DNA of 8,608 nt from an uncultured Xanthobacteraceae bacterium (GTDB lineage: Bacteria; Pseudomonadota; Alphaproteobacteria; Rhizobiales; Xanthobacteraceae). Location: contig CATPBC010000311.1 of assembly GCA_955652195.1 (NCBI GenBank), positions 1 to 8,608 of the forward strand. The letters are read 5' to 3'. This document shows positions 1 through 5,959 of the stretch, in pieces. The notes beneath the pieces were generated by a model. The model did no database searches, was not told the origin of the DNA, and worked only from the letters and a program-made list of their open reading frames with translations. How positions within the stretch are numbered: position 1 is the stretch's first letter; each line of letters begins with the position of its first letter. The translations under genes and the position numbers were made by a program.

Positions 1-75
1 CCGTGCAATCGGCAACAGCGGCGGCCGCCGCGGCCGCGTCAGCGGCACGTTCTTTCACGCCATTGCTGCTGAGGG
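1..75. other. Short edge region downstream of cobT, coding status unclear
   Basis: This is the stretch between the left window edge and the cobT stop codon. It holds a perfect 14-bp GC palindrome at 18-31 with no spacer. On the minus strand a GTG at 58-56 opens a frame that runs to the window edge and reads as a Lys-Glu-Arg start followed by an alanine-rich run; this could be the beginning of a gene following cobT. No convincing ribosome binding site precedes it, and two plus-strand frames are also open through much of the stretch, so I do not call a gene. The palindrome may be only alanine codons (GCG/GCC) and not a regulatory element. Confidence 0.2.
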
Positions 76-1125
76 TTAGCTGGCCGCTTTGGGGGTGACA
101 GTGTCCGCAACCGGCTTGTCGGACACACCGGCTTCGCCGAAAGTCGCCATCCCGGTGTGACAGGCAAGCGCCGCGCGCAACACGGTAACCGCGAGCGCGG
201 CGCCCGAGGCCTCGCCGAGCCGCATGTCGAGGTCAAGCAGCGCACGCAGGCCAAGCTCATCAAGCAGCATGCGATGACCGGCTTCGGCGGAAACATGCGC
301 GGCCAGCGCGTGCGCAAGCGTGTCGGCGCGCAGCTTCGCCAACGGAGCAACCGCGGCGGTACAGACGAAGCCGTCGAGTACAATCGGAATGCACCGCCGT
401 CGCGCCGCGAGCGTTGCGCCCAAAATGGCGGCGAGTTCGTGCCCGCCAAAAGCCGCCGCCACGGCGAGCGGATCGTGCAACACGCCGGCGTGCCGGGCGA
501 GCGCCTGATCGATAACGTCACGTTTGCGCGCCAAGCCTTCTTCATCGACGCCGGTGCCGCGGCCGGCCCAGCGGGCACCGCCGCCGCCAAACAATGCCGC
601 GGCGATAGCGGCAGCGGCCGTGGTATTGCCGATACCCATCTCGCCCAAGCACAGCAGGTCGCATGCCGGTGAGACGGCGTCGTAGCCGGCCGCGACAGCT
701 GCTAGAAACTCCTCCTCTGACAAGGCCGGCTGTTGCGTGAAATCGGCGGTCGGACGATCGAGCGATAATGGAATGACCCGCAATCGCGCACCGGCGATCC
801 GCGCCAGTTGATTGATGGCGGCGCCGCCGGCGGCGAAATTCGCGACCATCTGCACCGTCACCTCGGGCGGATAGGCAGAGACACCGCGCGCGGTCACGCC
901 GTGATTGCCGGCGAACACCAGAATTTCGACCTGCTGCAATCGCGGCGGCGCATGGCCCTGCCAATGCGCCAGCCAGCAGACAAGTTCTTCGAGCCGCCCC
1001 AAACTGCCGGGCGGCTTGGTGAGCGTCGCTTCGCGCCGGGCGACTGCGGCGCTCGCCGCGGGAGAGCCGCTCGGCAGATCGAGACAGGCCGCGCGCAGGA
1101 CAGAAAATGAGGTAAAATCAGCCAT
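76..1125 (-). CDS. cobT: Nicotinate-nucleotide--dimethylbenzimidazole phosphoribosyltransferase (CobT; called CobU in Pseudomonas denitrificans nomenclature)
   Basis: Transfers phosphoribose from nicotinate mononucleotide to 5,6-dimethylbenzimidazole, giving alpha-ribazole 5'-phosphate and nicotinate, the lower-ligand branch of cobalamin synthesis; cytoplasmic. The 349-residue length is full for the family. Visible family motifs in order are TKPPGSLGRLEEL (36-48), FAGNHGV (71-77), GEMGIGNTT (161-169), GRGTGVDEEG (188-197), GGHELAAILG (227-236), DGFVCTAA (251-258), HVSAEAGHR (277-285) and LDMRLGEASGAA (298-309), whose Glu305 corresponds to the known catalytic glutamate near the C terminus. The ATG at 1125 gives a normal N terminus; the ribosome binding site is weak, with a GGA partly inside the base of an upstream hairpin. 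It is divergent from cobS. The name should not be confused with the cobaltochelatase subunit also called CobT in alphaproteobacteria. Confidence 0.97.
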   Translation of the reverse strand: MADFTSFSVLRAACLDLPSGSPAASAAVARREATLTKPPGSLGRLEELVCWLAHWQGHAPPRLQQVEILVFAGNHGVTARGVSAYPPEVTVQMVANFAAGGAAINQLARIAGARLRVIPLSLDRPTADFTQQPALSEEEFLAAVAAGYDAVSPACDLLCLGEMGIGNTTAAAAIAAALFGGGGARWAGRGTGVDEEGLARKRDVIDQALARHAGVLHDPLAVAAAFGGHELAAILGATLAARRRCIPIVLDGFVCTAAVAPLAKLRADTLAHALAAHVSAEAGHRMLLDELGLRALLDLDMRLGEASGAALAVTVLRAALACHTGMATFGEAGVSDKPVADTVTPKAAS

Positions 1126-1222
1126 GTCGTCGTGATTCCGTGCGCCGTGCGGCGCACGGCGAGGTGTAGCAAATCGCTTGCCTCACCGCCATCGATCGGC
1201 TCGCGCCGCATGACACGGATTT
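1126..1222. promoter_or_regulatory. Divergent cobT-cobS intergenic region
   Basis: These 97 bp must carry the promoters of both genes, unless transcription comes from inside the coding regions. I cannot recognise convincing -35/-10 boxes; alphaproteobacterial promoters are often poorly conserved. Its one clear structure is the inverted repeat at 1138-1159. Neither gene has a strong Shine-Dalgarno sequence here. The region is too short for a full cobalamin riboswitch and no B12 box is visible. Confidence 0.5.
1138..1159. repeat. Perfect 9-bp inverted repeat with 4-nt loop in front of cobT
   Basis: CCGTGCGCC at 1138-1146 is the exact reverse complement of GGCGCACGG at 1151-1159, separated by GTGC. 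In a cobT transcript the stem would end 12 nt before the ATG and its base would include the only weak GGA ribosome-binding element (1137-1139). It may be a repressor operator, an mRNA leader hairpin that limits cobT translation, or a chance GC palindrome. Confidence 0.55.
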
Positions 1223-1993
1223 ATGACACCGATTTCCAATCTTTGGCTTGAAGATCGCGCTGACGAGCTCAAAGCGAGCATCGCGTTCTGCACCCGCCTG
1301 CCGCTGCCGCGCGCAACGCCGCAAGGCGCCAAGACACTTGCCAAAGCCGCCTGGGCCTTTCCGGTTGCCGGGCTCATCGTCGGGCTGATCGGCGCAGCGG
1401 TCTATGCGCTGGCGCATCGGCTGGGCGTGCCGGCGTGGCCGGCGGCGGCGCTCAGCGTCGTGGCAACACTTGTCGTTACCGGCGCGCTACACGAGGACGG
1501 CCTCGCCGACACCGCGGACGGTTTCGGCGGCGGCCGCACGCGACAGCAGAAACTCGACATCATGCGCGACAGCCGCACCGGCGCCTACGGCGTTTGCGCT
1601 CTGGTGCTGTCGTTGTTGTTGCGGGTCAGCGCGCTGGCGAGCTTCGCCGATGCATACGGCGTGGTCTGGGCGTTGCTTGCCTCGCATAGCGCCGCGCGCA
1701 GCGCGATGCCCGTATTCATGTGGCTATTGCCGCCCGCGCGCGACGATGGCTTGTCGTTCGAAGCTGGCAGGCCGCCGGGCGAAAGCGTCGCCGCCGGCAT
1801 CGCCATCGCTTTTCTCATCCTGGTTTTTTGCCTTTATCCGGCGCGCGGCGTTCTGGCCTTGATCTTTTTGATCGCCACAGTCGCGTTGATGGCATGGCTG
1901 AGCGTGCGGCAGATCGACGGCCAAACCGGCGACGTCGTGGGCGCACTCGAACAAGTCAGCGAGATCGCGGTCTTGCTGGTCGCGGTGGCCTAA
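1223..1993 (+). CDS. cobS: Adenosylcobinamide-GDP ribazoletransferase (cobalamin synthase CobS; CobV in P. denitrificans nomenclature)
   Basis: Integral inner-membrane enzyme that joins adenosylcobinamide-GDP with alpha-ribazole (or its phosphate) to complete adenosylcobalamin, releasing GMP. The 256-residue length is normal. The diagnostic acidic motif HEDGLADTADGFGGG lies at residues 90-104, as in the Mg2+-binding motif of the family, followed by DSRTGAYG (116-123) and, near the C terminus, QTGDVVGALEQ (234-244). Hydrophobic stretches at about 44-64, 73-88, 124-142, 146-170, 190-206 and 208-226 fit a polytopic membrane protein. The ATG at 1223 is preceded by no strong Shine-Dalgarno sequence; an ATG 13 bases upstream is out of frame. 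Its substrate alpha-ribazole derives from the product of the divergent cobT, so the pair supplies and uses the lower ligand. It ends 39 bp before the convergent oxidoreductase gene. Confidence 0.96.
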   Translation: MTPISNLWLEDRADELKASIAFCTRLPLPRATPQGAKTLAKAAWAFPVAGLIVGLIGAAVYALAHRLGVPAWPAAALSVVATLVVTGALHEDGLADTADGFGGGRTRQQKLDIMRDSRTGAYGVCALVLSLLLRVSALASFADAYGVVWALLASHSAARSAMPVFMWLLPPARDDGLSFEAGRPPGESVAAGIAIAFLILVFCLYPARGVLALIFLIATVALMAWLSVRQIDGQTGDVVGALEQVSEIAVLLVAVA

Positions 1994-2032
1994 CCGTGAC
2001 GTGAAGCACTACGGCGCCCGCGGCGGCAGCGT

Positions 2033-3181
2033 TCAAGCACGCGCCTGGGCAACCGATCGAGCGCGCTCCGTTTCCGGCTCAAGCGGCAGCTGCACCGGCG
2101 CTTTCAGCTTGGCCGACAGGTCAAGCGCCTTGGTCAGCATCAGCCGGTCATGGGCTTCGGCAGCAGTCGCCGCCTGGGTCGGCAGACCGAGCGACACGCG
2201 ATTGAGAAATGAATCGGTCTCTTCGCGCATCGGCCCGCGCAATTCGCCAAGCGCGATGTCGCCGGGCGGATAGGAGCCGAGAAAATCAACCAACCGGCTT
2301 TCATCGGGCGCATAGCCTTCGCTCTGCGGCGCCGAAACCGCGAGCACCATGTCGCGGTGGGTATCGTCGATCGTCAACACGCCATGCGTGCCGTTGATGC
2401 CGACTTCGAGACTGTAGACTGCACCCGGCCAGGTCACCGGCAGCGCCCAGGAAATGTTGAGATGATAAATGGTCCCGTCGGCACACATGATCATGCCGGC
2501 GGTGGCATCAATGCCGCGATAAAGCGGCCCGAGCACCTTATCGACCGAGCGCGCGTAACATTCGACCGGCTGCTTGCCTTCCAGGTACCACATGACGATG
2601 TCGAGCGCGTGCGTGCCTGAAATCACCATCGGCGAGATCGTCGCCGGATCGTCAGTACGCTTGTAGTTATCGATTGCCACCAGCCGATTCATGAAGGCGC
2701 GCGAGGTCACCATGGTAACGTCACCGAGCGCTCCGCTTCTCACCTTCTCCTTGCCGGCGAGCCATTTGCGTCGGAAGCGCTGGGTATAGCCGACCACCGC
2801 GTCAAGCTTGGCGTCGGTGATCGCTTTGAGCACGCGGGCCGATTGCGCAAGCTCGGTGGCCAGCGGCTTTTCGATCAGCATCGGCACGCCGCGCTCGACC
2901 GCCGCCAGAATCGGATCGACGTGGAGATGTTCGTCGGTGGCAATGATCGCGGCGGTCACTTCCGGCCGCGCCAACAGCGCGCGGTAATCGGTGGTGACGA
3001 AATCGGCGCCAATGCGCGCGGCCACGTCGCCGCCGCGATTGTGATTAAGTTCGGCAATGCCGATCCATTCCACTGCCGGATGGCGCGCCGCCGCCTCGCC
3101 GCGGAATAGCCCGACGCGGCCGGCGCCGATAATCGCAAGACCAACCCCCTTGGCGTTCTTCTTCATACGTTCAAGCCGCAT
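2033..3181 (-). CDS. Gfo/Idh/MocA family NAD(P)-dependent oxidoreductase (second of a tandem pair)
   Basis: Predicted cytoplasmic dehydrogenase of the sugar/inositol/biliverdin-type Gfo/Idh/MocA superfamily; substrate unknown. The 382-residue protein begins with a Rossmann dinucleotide motif GAGRVG (19-24) after a beta strand, has the family EKP signature at 104-106 (catalytic Lys105), then GYTQRFRRKW (131-140) and a C-terminal alpha/beta domain with GINGTHGVLTIDD (261-273). The usual D-x-G-x-H active-site motif reads I-S-G-T-H (187-191): His191 is kept, while the Asp position holds Ile. The ATG at 3181 directly follows the TGA of the upstream paralogue, so translational coupling is likely. 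An alternative ATG at 3166 (Met6) is equally close to the Rossmann strand, and neither has a strong ribosome binding site. The last gene of the minus-strand block; no clear terminator follows. Confidence 0.9.
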   Translation of the reverse strand: MRLERMKKNAKGVGLAIIGAGRVGLFRGEAAARHPAVEWIGIAELNHNRGGDVAARIGADFVTTDYRALLARPEVTAAIIATDEHLHVDPILAAVERGVPMLIEKPLATELAQSARVLKAITDAKLDAVVGYTQRFRRKWLAGKEKVRSGALGDVTMVTSRAFMNRLVAIDNYKRTDDPATISPMVISGTHALDIVMWYLEGKQPVECYARSVDKVLGPLYRGIDATAGMIMCADGTIYHLNISWALPVTWPGAVYSLEVGINGTHGVLTIDDTHRDMVLAVSAPQSEGYAPDESRLVDFLGSYPPGDIALGELRGPMREETDSFLNRVSLGLPTQAATAAEAHDRLMLTKALDLSAKLKAPVQLPLEPETERARSVAQARA

Positions 3182-3196
3182 TCATACGTTTAAGCC
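3162..3196. repeat. Imperfect 16-bp tandem direct repeat across the gene junction
   Basis: TTCATACGTTCAAGCC at 3162-3177 recurs as TTCATACGTTTAAGCC at 3181-3196, 15 of 16 bases identical, 19 bp apart. One copy contains the stop codon of the upstream oxidoreductase, the other the Met6 candidate start of the downstream one. Read on the minus strand, each contains ATGA, which could serve as an overlapping start/stop. Confidence 0.8.
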
Positions 3197-4273
3197 CGCT
3201 CGGTTTCGTTGCTTGAGTTCGGCGATGCCGGAAATCGTTTCATTGGTCAGCGGCAGATCGACTGGCGCGTTGCGATCGGCCGATAAGTCCGCGGCGCTGT
3301 AAGTCTCCATAACGCGGCGCGCGCTTTCCGGCGTCACCATCACCGCCGTGTCACGGATGCAGGCTTCGAGAAAGTGAAGCGTCTCGGGCCCGATGCCGCC
3401 CGCGTAGACATGATCGACCCATTCGCCCGGCATGGTCGACATTGCAAATTCCTGGCCGCGCTTGGCGGTATTGAGCCAGTTGTCGCGCTGCGTGTCGTCG
3501 AGCGTGAGCGCACCTTCCGTGCCGGTGATCTCGATCCAGGTCGAACAATAATTCGGGTAGCTTGGCGGAAAATTCCAGCCGCCGCTGATCATCACGACCA
3601 CGCCGTTGTCCATTGTGACGGTAGTGAACATGACGTCATGCGACCCGTTCACCGGCTTCATGTAGCCATAGGCGCCCTGACTGTAGACACGAACCGGCTT
3701 CGCCGGCTCAAGCAGCCAGAACACGAAATCGAGATCGTGTGTCGATTCCATCACCACCGGCGAAAGGCGCACCCGGCTTGCGATCTTCTTGCCGAGATCG
3801 CGCGACAGATGGCGGCTCACCAGCACCGAAACGACATCGCCAAGCGTTCCATCGGTAATTTTTTTCTTGGCAAAGGCGATCTTTGGATTGAAGCGCTGCG
3901 AATAGCCGATGGTGAATTTCAGATTATTGCGCTTCGATAATTGAACGAGCTCGTCGGCTTCCCATAGTTCGAGCGCAATGGGTTTTTCCAGCATGACATG
4001 CTTGCCGGCGCGCAGGCAGTCGCGGGCGATAGGATAATGGTTCGCTTCCGGGGTAGTCGAAATGTAGACGACGGAAACCTTGTCGTTAGCCGTGATGTCT
4101 TTGTAATCGAGCGTCGCATGCGCCGGCTTGTAGAGTTTTTTTACCTCGGCCAGCCGATCCGGCTTGATGTCGCAGAGATGTAATTTGTCGACCAGGGCGC
4201 TGCGCGAAAGCGTGTCAGCGCGCAGGCCGCCGATCCATCCGACCCCGATCACCGCCGCTTCCACTGTCTTCAC
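3182..4273 (-). CDS. Gfo/Idh/MocA family NAD(P)-dependent oxidoreductase (first of a tandem pair)
   Basis: A predicted cytoplasmic NAD(P)-linked dehydrogenase or reductase of 363 residues; substrate unknown. The N-terminal Rossmann motif is GVGWIG (10-15), the EKP signature lies at 96-98 (Lys97 the likely catalytic lysine), followed by GYSQRFNPK (123-131) and a C-terminal domain with GTEGALTLDDTQRD (251-264). The usual D-x-G-x-H motif is M-E-S-T-H (175-179): His179 is kept and the Asp position is Met, with Glu176 next to it. It resembles the downstream gene along its whole length (GYxQRF, LGDV, TH.LD, TLDDTxRD, PVxLPL), so the two look like an old tandem duplication. The start is GTG at 4273, supported by GGGAGG eight bases upstream and by the Rossmann strand starting almost at once. 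The TGA abuts the next ATG. Confidence 0.92.
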   Translation of the reverse strand: MKTVEAAVIGVGWIGGLRADTLSRSALVDKLHLCDIKPDRLAEVKKLYKPAHATLDYKDITANDKVSVVYISTTPEANHYPIARDCLRAGKHVMLEKPIALELWEADELVQLSKRNNLKFTIGYSQRFNPKIAFAKKKITDGTLGDVVSVLVSRHLSRDLGKKIASRVRLSPVVMESTHDLDFVFWLLEPAKPVRVYSQGAYGYMKPVNGSHDVMFTTVTMDNGVVVMISGGWNFPPSYPNYCSTWIEITGTEGALTLDDTQRDNWLNTAKRGQEFAMSTMPGEWVDHVYAGGIGPETLHFLEACIRDTAVMVTPESARRVMETYSAADLSADRNAPVDLPLTNETISGIAELKQRNRAGLNV

Positions 4274-4346
4274 CGCGCCTGCCTCCCGCCTGTGCTTGCC
4301 GGCGCATAAAAACCATGATGCCGCGGCCGGCGCAATGTTTCATACG
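4274..4346. other. 73-bp gap between CoA-transferase beta gene and the oxidoreductase pair
   Basis: Apart from the ribosome binding site at 4282-4287 it contains the 9-mer GCCGGCGCA twice, at 4298-4306 and 4326-4334; since GCCGGC is self-complementary the copies could also pair as a short stem. No T-run follows, so I do not call a terminator. It is long enough to hold a promoter, but none is recognisable. A short minus-strand frame starting at 4343 has no coding character. Confidence 0.4.
4282..4287 (-). promoter_or_regulatory. Shine-Dalgarno sequence supporting the GTG start at 4273
   Basis: The minus strand reads GGGAGG, eight bases before the GTG at 4273-4271. It is one of the two best-placed ribosome binding sites in the window and decides the non-ATG start of the first Gfo/Idh gene. 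Confidence 0.7.
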
Positions 4347-5111
4347 TCAGGCTGTCGGGAGGGGCAGCGCCACGCCAAATACGCTCTGCGCGAACTGCGG
4401 GTAGACCTCCGCCAGCATGGGCGCGACCACAGTGCGCATCAGGCGCAGCGTATCGGCGCTTGGCGCGGGCGTAACCGGCACGTCGGAAGGCCGGTCGAAT
4501 TCGAAGCCGGTATTCTCGATGATTTCCTCGAGGTTATGGCCGGGATGGACGCTAACGAGACGAAACCGCCGCCGCGCGCGATCGAAATCGAATAAGCAGC
4601 GATCGGTCACCAGCGCGACCGGGCCGCCCGGCCGAAATACGTTGTCGGGACTACCGCCCGGCGCACTGATGAAATCGACCTTGGGCACCAGTGTGCGGCG
4701 TGAATGTCCAACGCGGAAAAGAATGACGCGCGGCACGACATAATAAAGGTAAGCCGAGCCGAATGAGCCGGGAAAGCGAACCTTTGGCCGCTCATAGTCG
4801 CCGACATTGACGAGATTGATATTGCCTTCACCATCGATCTGTCCGCCGGACAGAAAGAACACGTCGATGCGGCCCTGGCCGGCGCAGTCGAACAATTCGC
4901 GCGCGCCGTCGGTAAAGAACGTGTGCGCGCGGCTGCCGAGAAGCGACACGAACGGTTTGCCGCCACTGCGCTCGCGCGCCAACAGCGCGGCAGTTGCGGG
5001 AATCGGCGAAGCCGCGCCAACGGCAACATGACGCGCGTCCCCGATCAGCCGGCAGATGACGTCGGCCAGTAATTCCTCATCGCGGAAAGTTTCAGGCCGC
5101 GCGCTTTTCAT
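4347..5111 (-). CDS. CoA-transferase family beta subunit (glutaconate CoA-transferase B / IpdB-like)
   Basis: 254-residue beta subunit of a heteromeric class I CoA-transferase-fold enzyme; cytoplasmic. Family signatures include VAVGAASPIP (29-38), GGQIDGEGNINLVNVGDY (89-106), PKVRFPGSFG (109-118), KVDFISAPGG (144-153) and ENTGFEFD (199-206). At the position where glutaconate CoA-transferase B has its catalytic Glu in a V-E-S-G motif, this protein reads S-L-L-G (56-59), so Leu57 appears to replace Glu. In this it resembles IpdB of steroid-degrading actinobacteria, whose complex is a ring-opening hydrolase and not a transferase. The ATG at 5111 overlaps the alpha gene by 20 nt, which implies translational coupling. 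A farther in-frame ATG at 5198 would add 29 residues of low-complexity Arg/Ser/Thr sequence deep inside the alpha gene and is rejected. Confidence 0.88.
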   Translation of the reverse strand: MKSARPETFRDEELLADVICRLIGDARHVAVGAASPIPATAALLARERSGGKPFVSLLGSRAHTFFTDGARELFDCAGQGRIDVFFLSGGQIDGEGNINLVNVGDYERPKVRFPGSFGSAYLYYVVPRVILFRVGHSRRTLVPKVDFISAPGGSPDNVFRPGGPVALVTDRCLFDFDRARRRFRLVSVHPGHNLEEIIENTGFEFDRPSDVPVTPAPSADTLRLMRTVVAPMLAEVYPQFAQSVFGVALPLPTA

Positions 5112-5910
5112 AGACGTAGCGCTCGAGATATTGCGCAAAACCTTCCGCGGTCGCCGCCAATCGCGCGTATTCGGCCATGTGCGCGGCGTCGATGGCATAA
5201 CGGTCGGGCAACGGCAGCGGCCAGGCGCCGCGCGGCTCGACTGCGACCGCTTCGACGTAGAAACCGGGCAAGGTGCCGGCGGCGAGCAACGGATCGCGCA
5301 ATAAATTCGCGCCGTGAATTTCTTCCACAGTCACGATCGTCTGCTGCGCCGCATGCGCCATGGCGACGAGCTCGCGCTGCGTGCCGATGTAAACATTGCC
5401 TTCGCGATCGGCCATCGGCGCGTGAAACAACGCCACGTCGGGCTTGAGCGCCGGCAGCAGCACGATCGGATCGTTGTTGCCGAACGGATTGTCGACAACT
5501 TTCCAATCCGGGCGATGCGGCAACAGATCCGAGCCGATCAGGCCGCGCAACGGCATGAAGGGGACGCCCTTTTCGGCGGCTTGGAATTGTGCGTGCAGCG
5601 CCGGGCAAGTTGCGTCGCGCATCTCAATGGTGCCGCCCAGGATGGCCGCGGTAAAGCGCGGCGCCGGACCGAATTCGCCGAGGCTGACCGCCGAGGTCTC
5701 GAGCGTCTCGATGCAGCCGGCGCCGATCAAGAGATCGGCTTGCAACGTCGAGGTCGGCAACGCCACGAGATGCAGGCGTTTGACGCCGCGCCGGATGAGC
5801 GCGCGGGTGGCGGCCATAGCGGCGCCCGACGTCTCGCGCGGCACCGCCAGCGAGCAGCCGTCGGCGATCGGCGCAATCGCCTCATCAAGCGAGCGGGTGA
5901 TCCGAGCCAT
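5092..5910 (-). CDS. CoA-transferase family alpha subunit (glutaconate CoA-transferase A / IpdA-like)
   Basis: 272-residue alpha subunit, partner of the overlapping beta gene; together they should form a cytoplasmic alpha/beta complex acting on an acyl-CoA. Recognisable features shared with the family are an N-terminal SLDEAIAPIADGCSLAV segment (7-23), the KGVPFMPLRGLIGSDL stretch (114-129), VVDNPF (138-143), DVALFHAPMADREGNVYIG (158-176) and TIVTVEEI (191-198). It is slightly shorter than glutaconate CoA-transferase A and close to IpdA in size. Glu96 in GGTIEMRD lies in the region that carries an essential Glu in IpdA, but by my alignment from memory the exact position may be Cys102; this needs an alignment. 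The start ATG at 5910 is preceded by AGGGAG at a long 12-nt spacing, partly inside a hairpin. A TAA closes the frame just upstream, so no longer start exists. Confidence 0.88.
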   Translation of the reverse strand: MARITRSLDEAIAPIADGCSLAVPRETSGAAMAATRALIRRGVKRLHLVALPTSTLQADLLIGAGCIETLETSAVSLGEFGPAPRFTAAILGGTIEMRDATCPALHAQFQAAEKGVPFMPLRGLIGSDLLPHRPDWKVVDNPFGNNDPIVLLPALKPDVALFHAPMADREGNVYIGTQRELVAMAHAAQQTIVTVEEIHGANLLRDPLLAAGTLPGFYVEAVAVEPRGAWPLPLPDRYAIDAAHMAEYARLAATAEGFAQYLERYVYEKRAA

Positions 5911-5925
5911 GCGACCAAATTACTC

Positions 5926-5949
5926 CCTGTTCCCGCGTGCGGGGAGAGG
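5926..5949. repeat. Imperfect GC-rich stem-loop between the molybdo-enzyme gene and the CoA-transferase alpha gene
   Basis: Arms 5926-5936 and 5939-5949 pair at 10 of 11 positions, counting one G-T wobble, with one G-G mismatch and a very short central loop. It lies inside the 49-bp gap of an otherwise tightly spaced gene series and has no following T-run on the minus strand, so a classical terminator is unlikely. The pattern resembles the short GC-rich dispersed palindromes common between genes in Bradyrhizobium-like genomes (recalled, not checked). On mRNA it would cover part of the AGGGAG ribosome binding site at 5923-5928. Confidence 0.5.
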
Positions 5950-5959
5950 CCTCGTGGCT

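Noticed and set aside
39..590. Minus-strand 183-codon frame overlapping the 3' end of cobT
   Set aside because: It is a shifted frame within the cobT coding sequence, which has full-length family motifs. Its Arg/Ala/Pro composition is typical of an out-of-frame reading.
1126..1222. Cobalamin riboswitch in front of cobT or cobS
   Set aside because: The gap is 97 bp, shorter than the usual roughly 200-nt element, and no B12-box sequence is visible on either strand.
1994..2032. Bidirectional terminator between convergent cobS and the oxidoreductase gene
   Set aside because: Only weak GC self-complementarity and no T-run on either strand; nothing I can support as an intrinsic terminator.
4274..4343. 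Small minus-strand gene starting at the ATG at 4343
   Set aside because: It has no ribosome binding site, runs out of frame into the Gfo/Idh gene and gives a Gly/Arg-rich product without coding character.
5112..5198. Extended start for the CoA-transferase beta subunit at 5198
   Set aside because: The extra 29 residues have no family similarity and lie within the alpha gene. The ATG at 5111 gives the standard N terminus with a short overlap.
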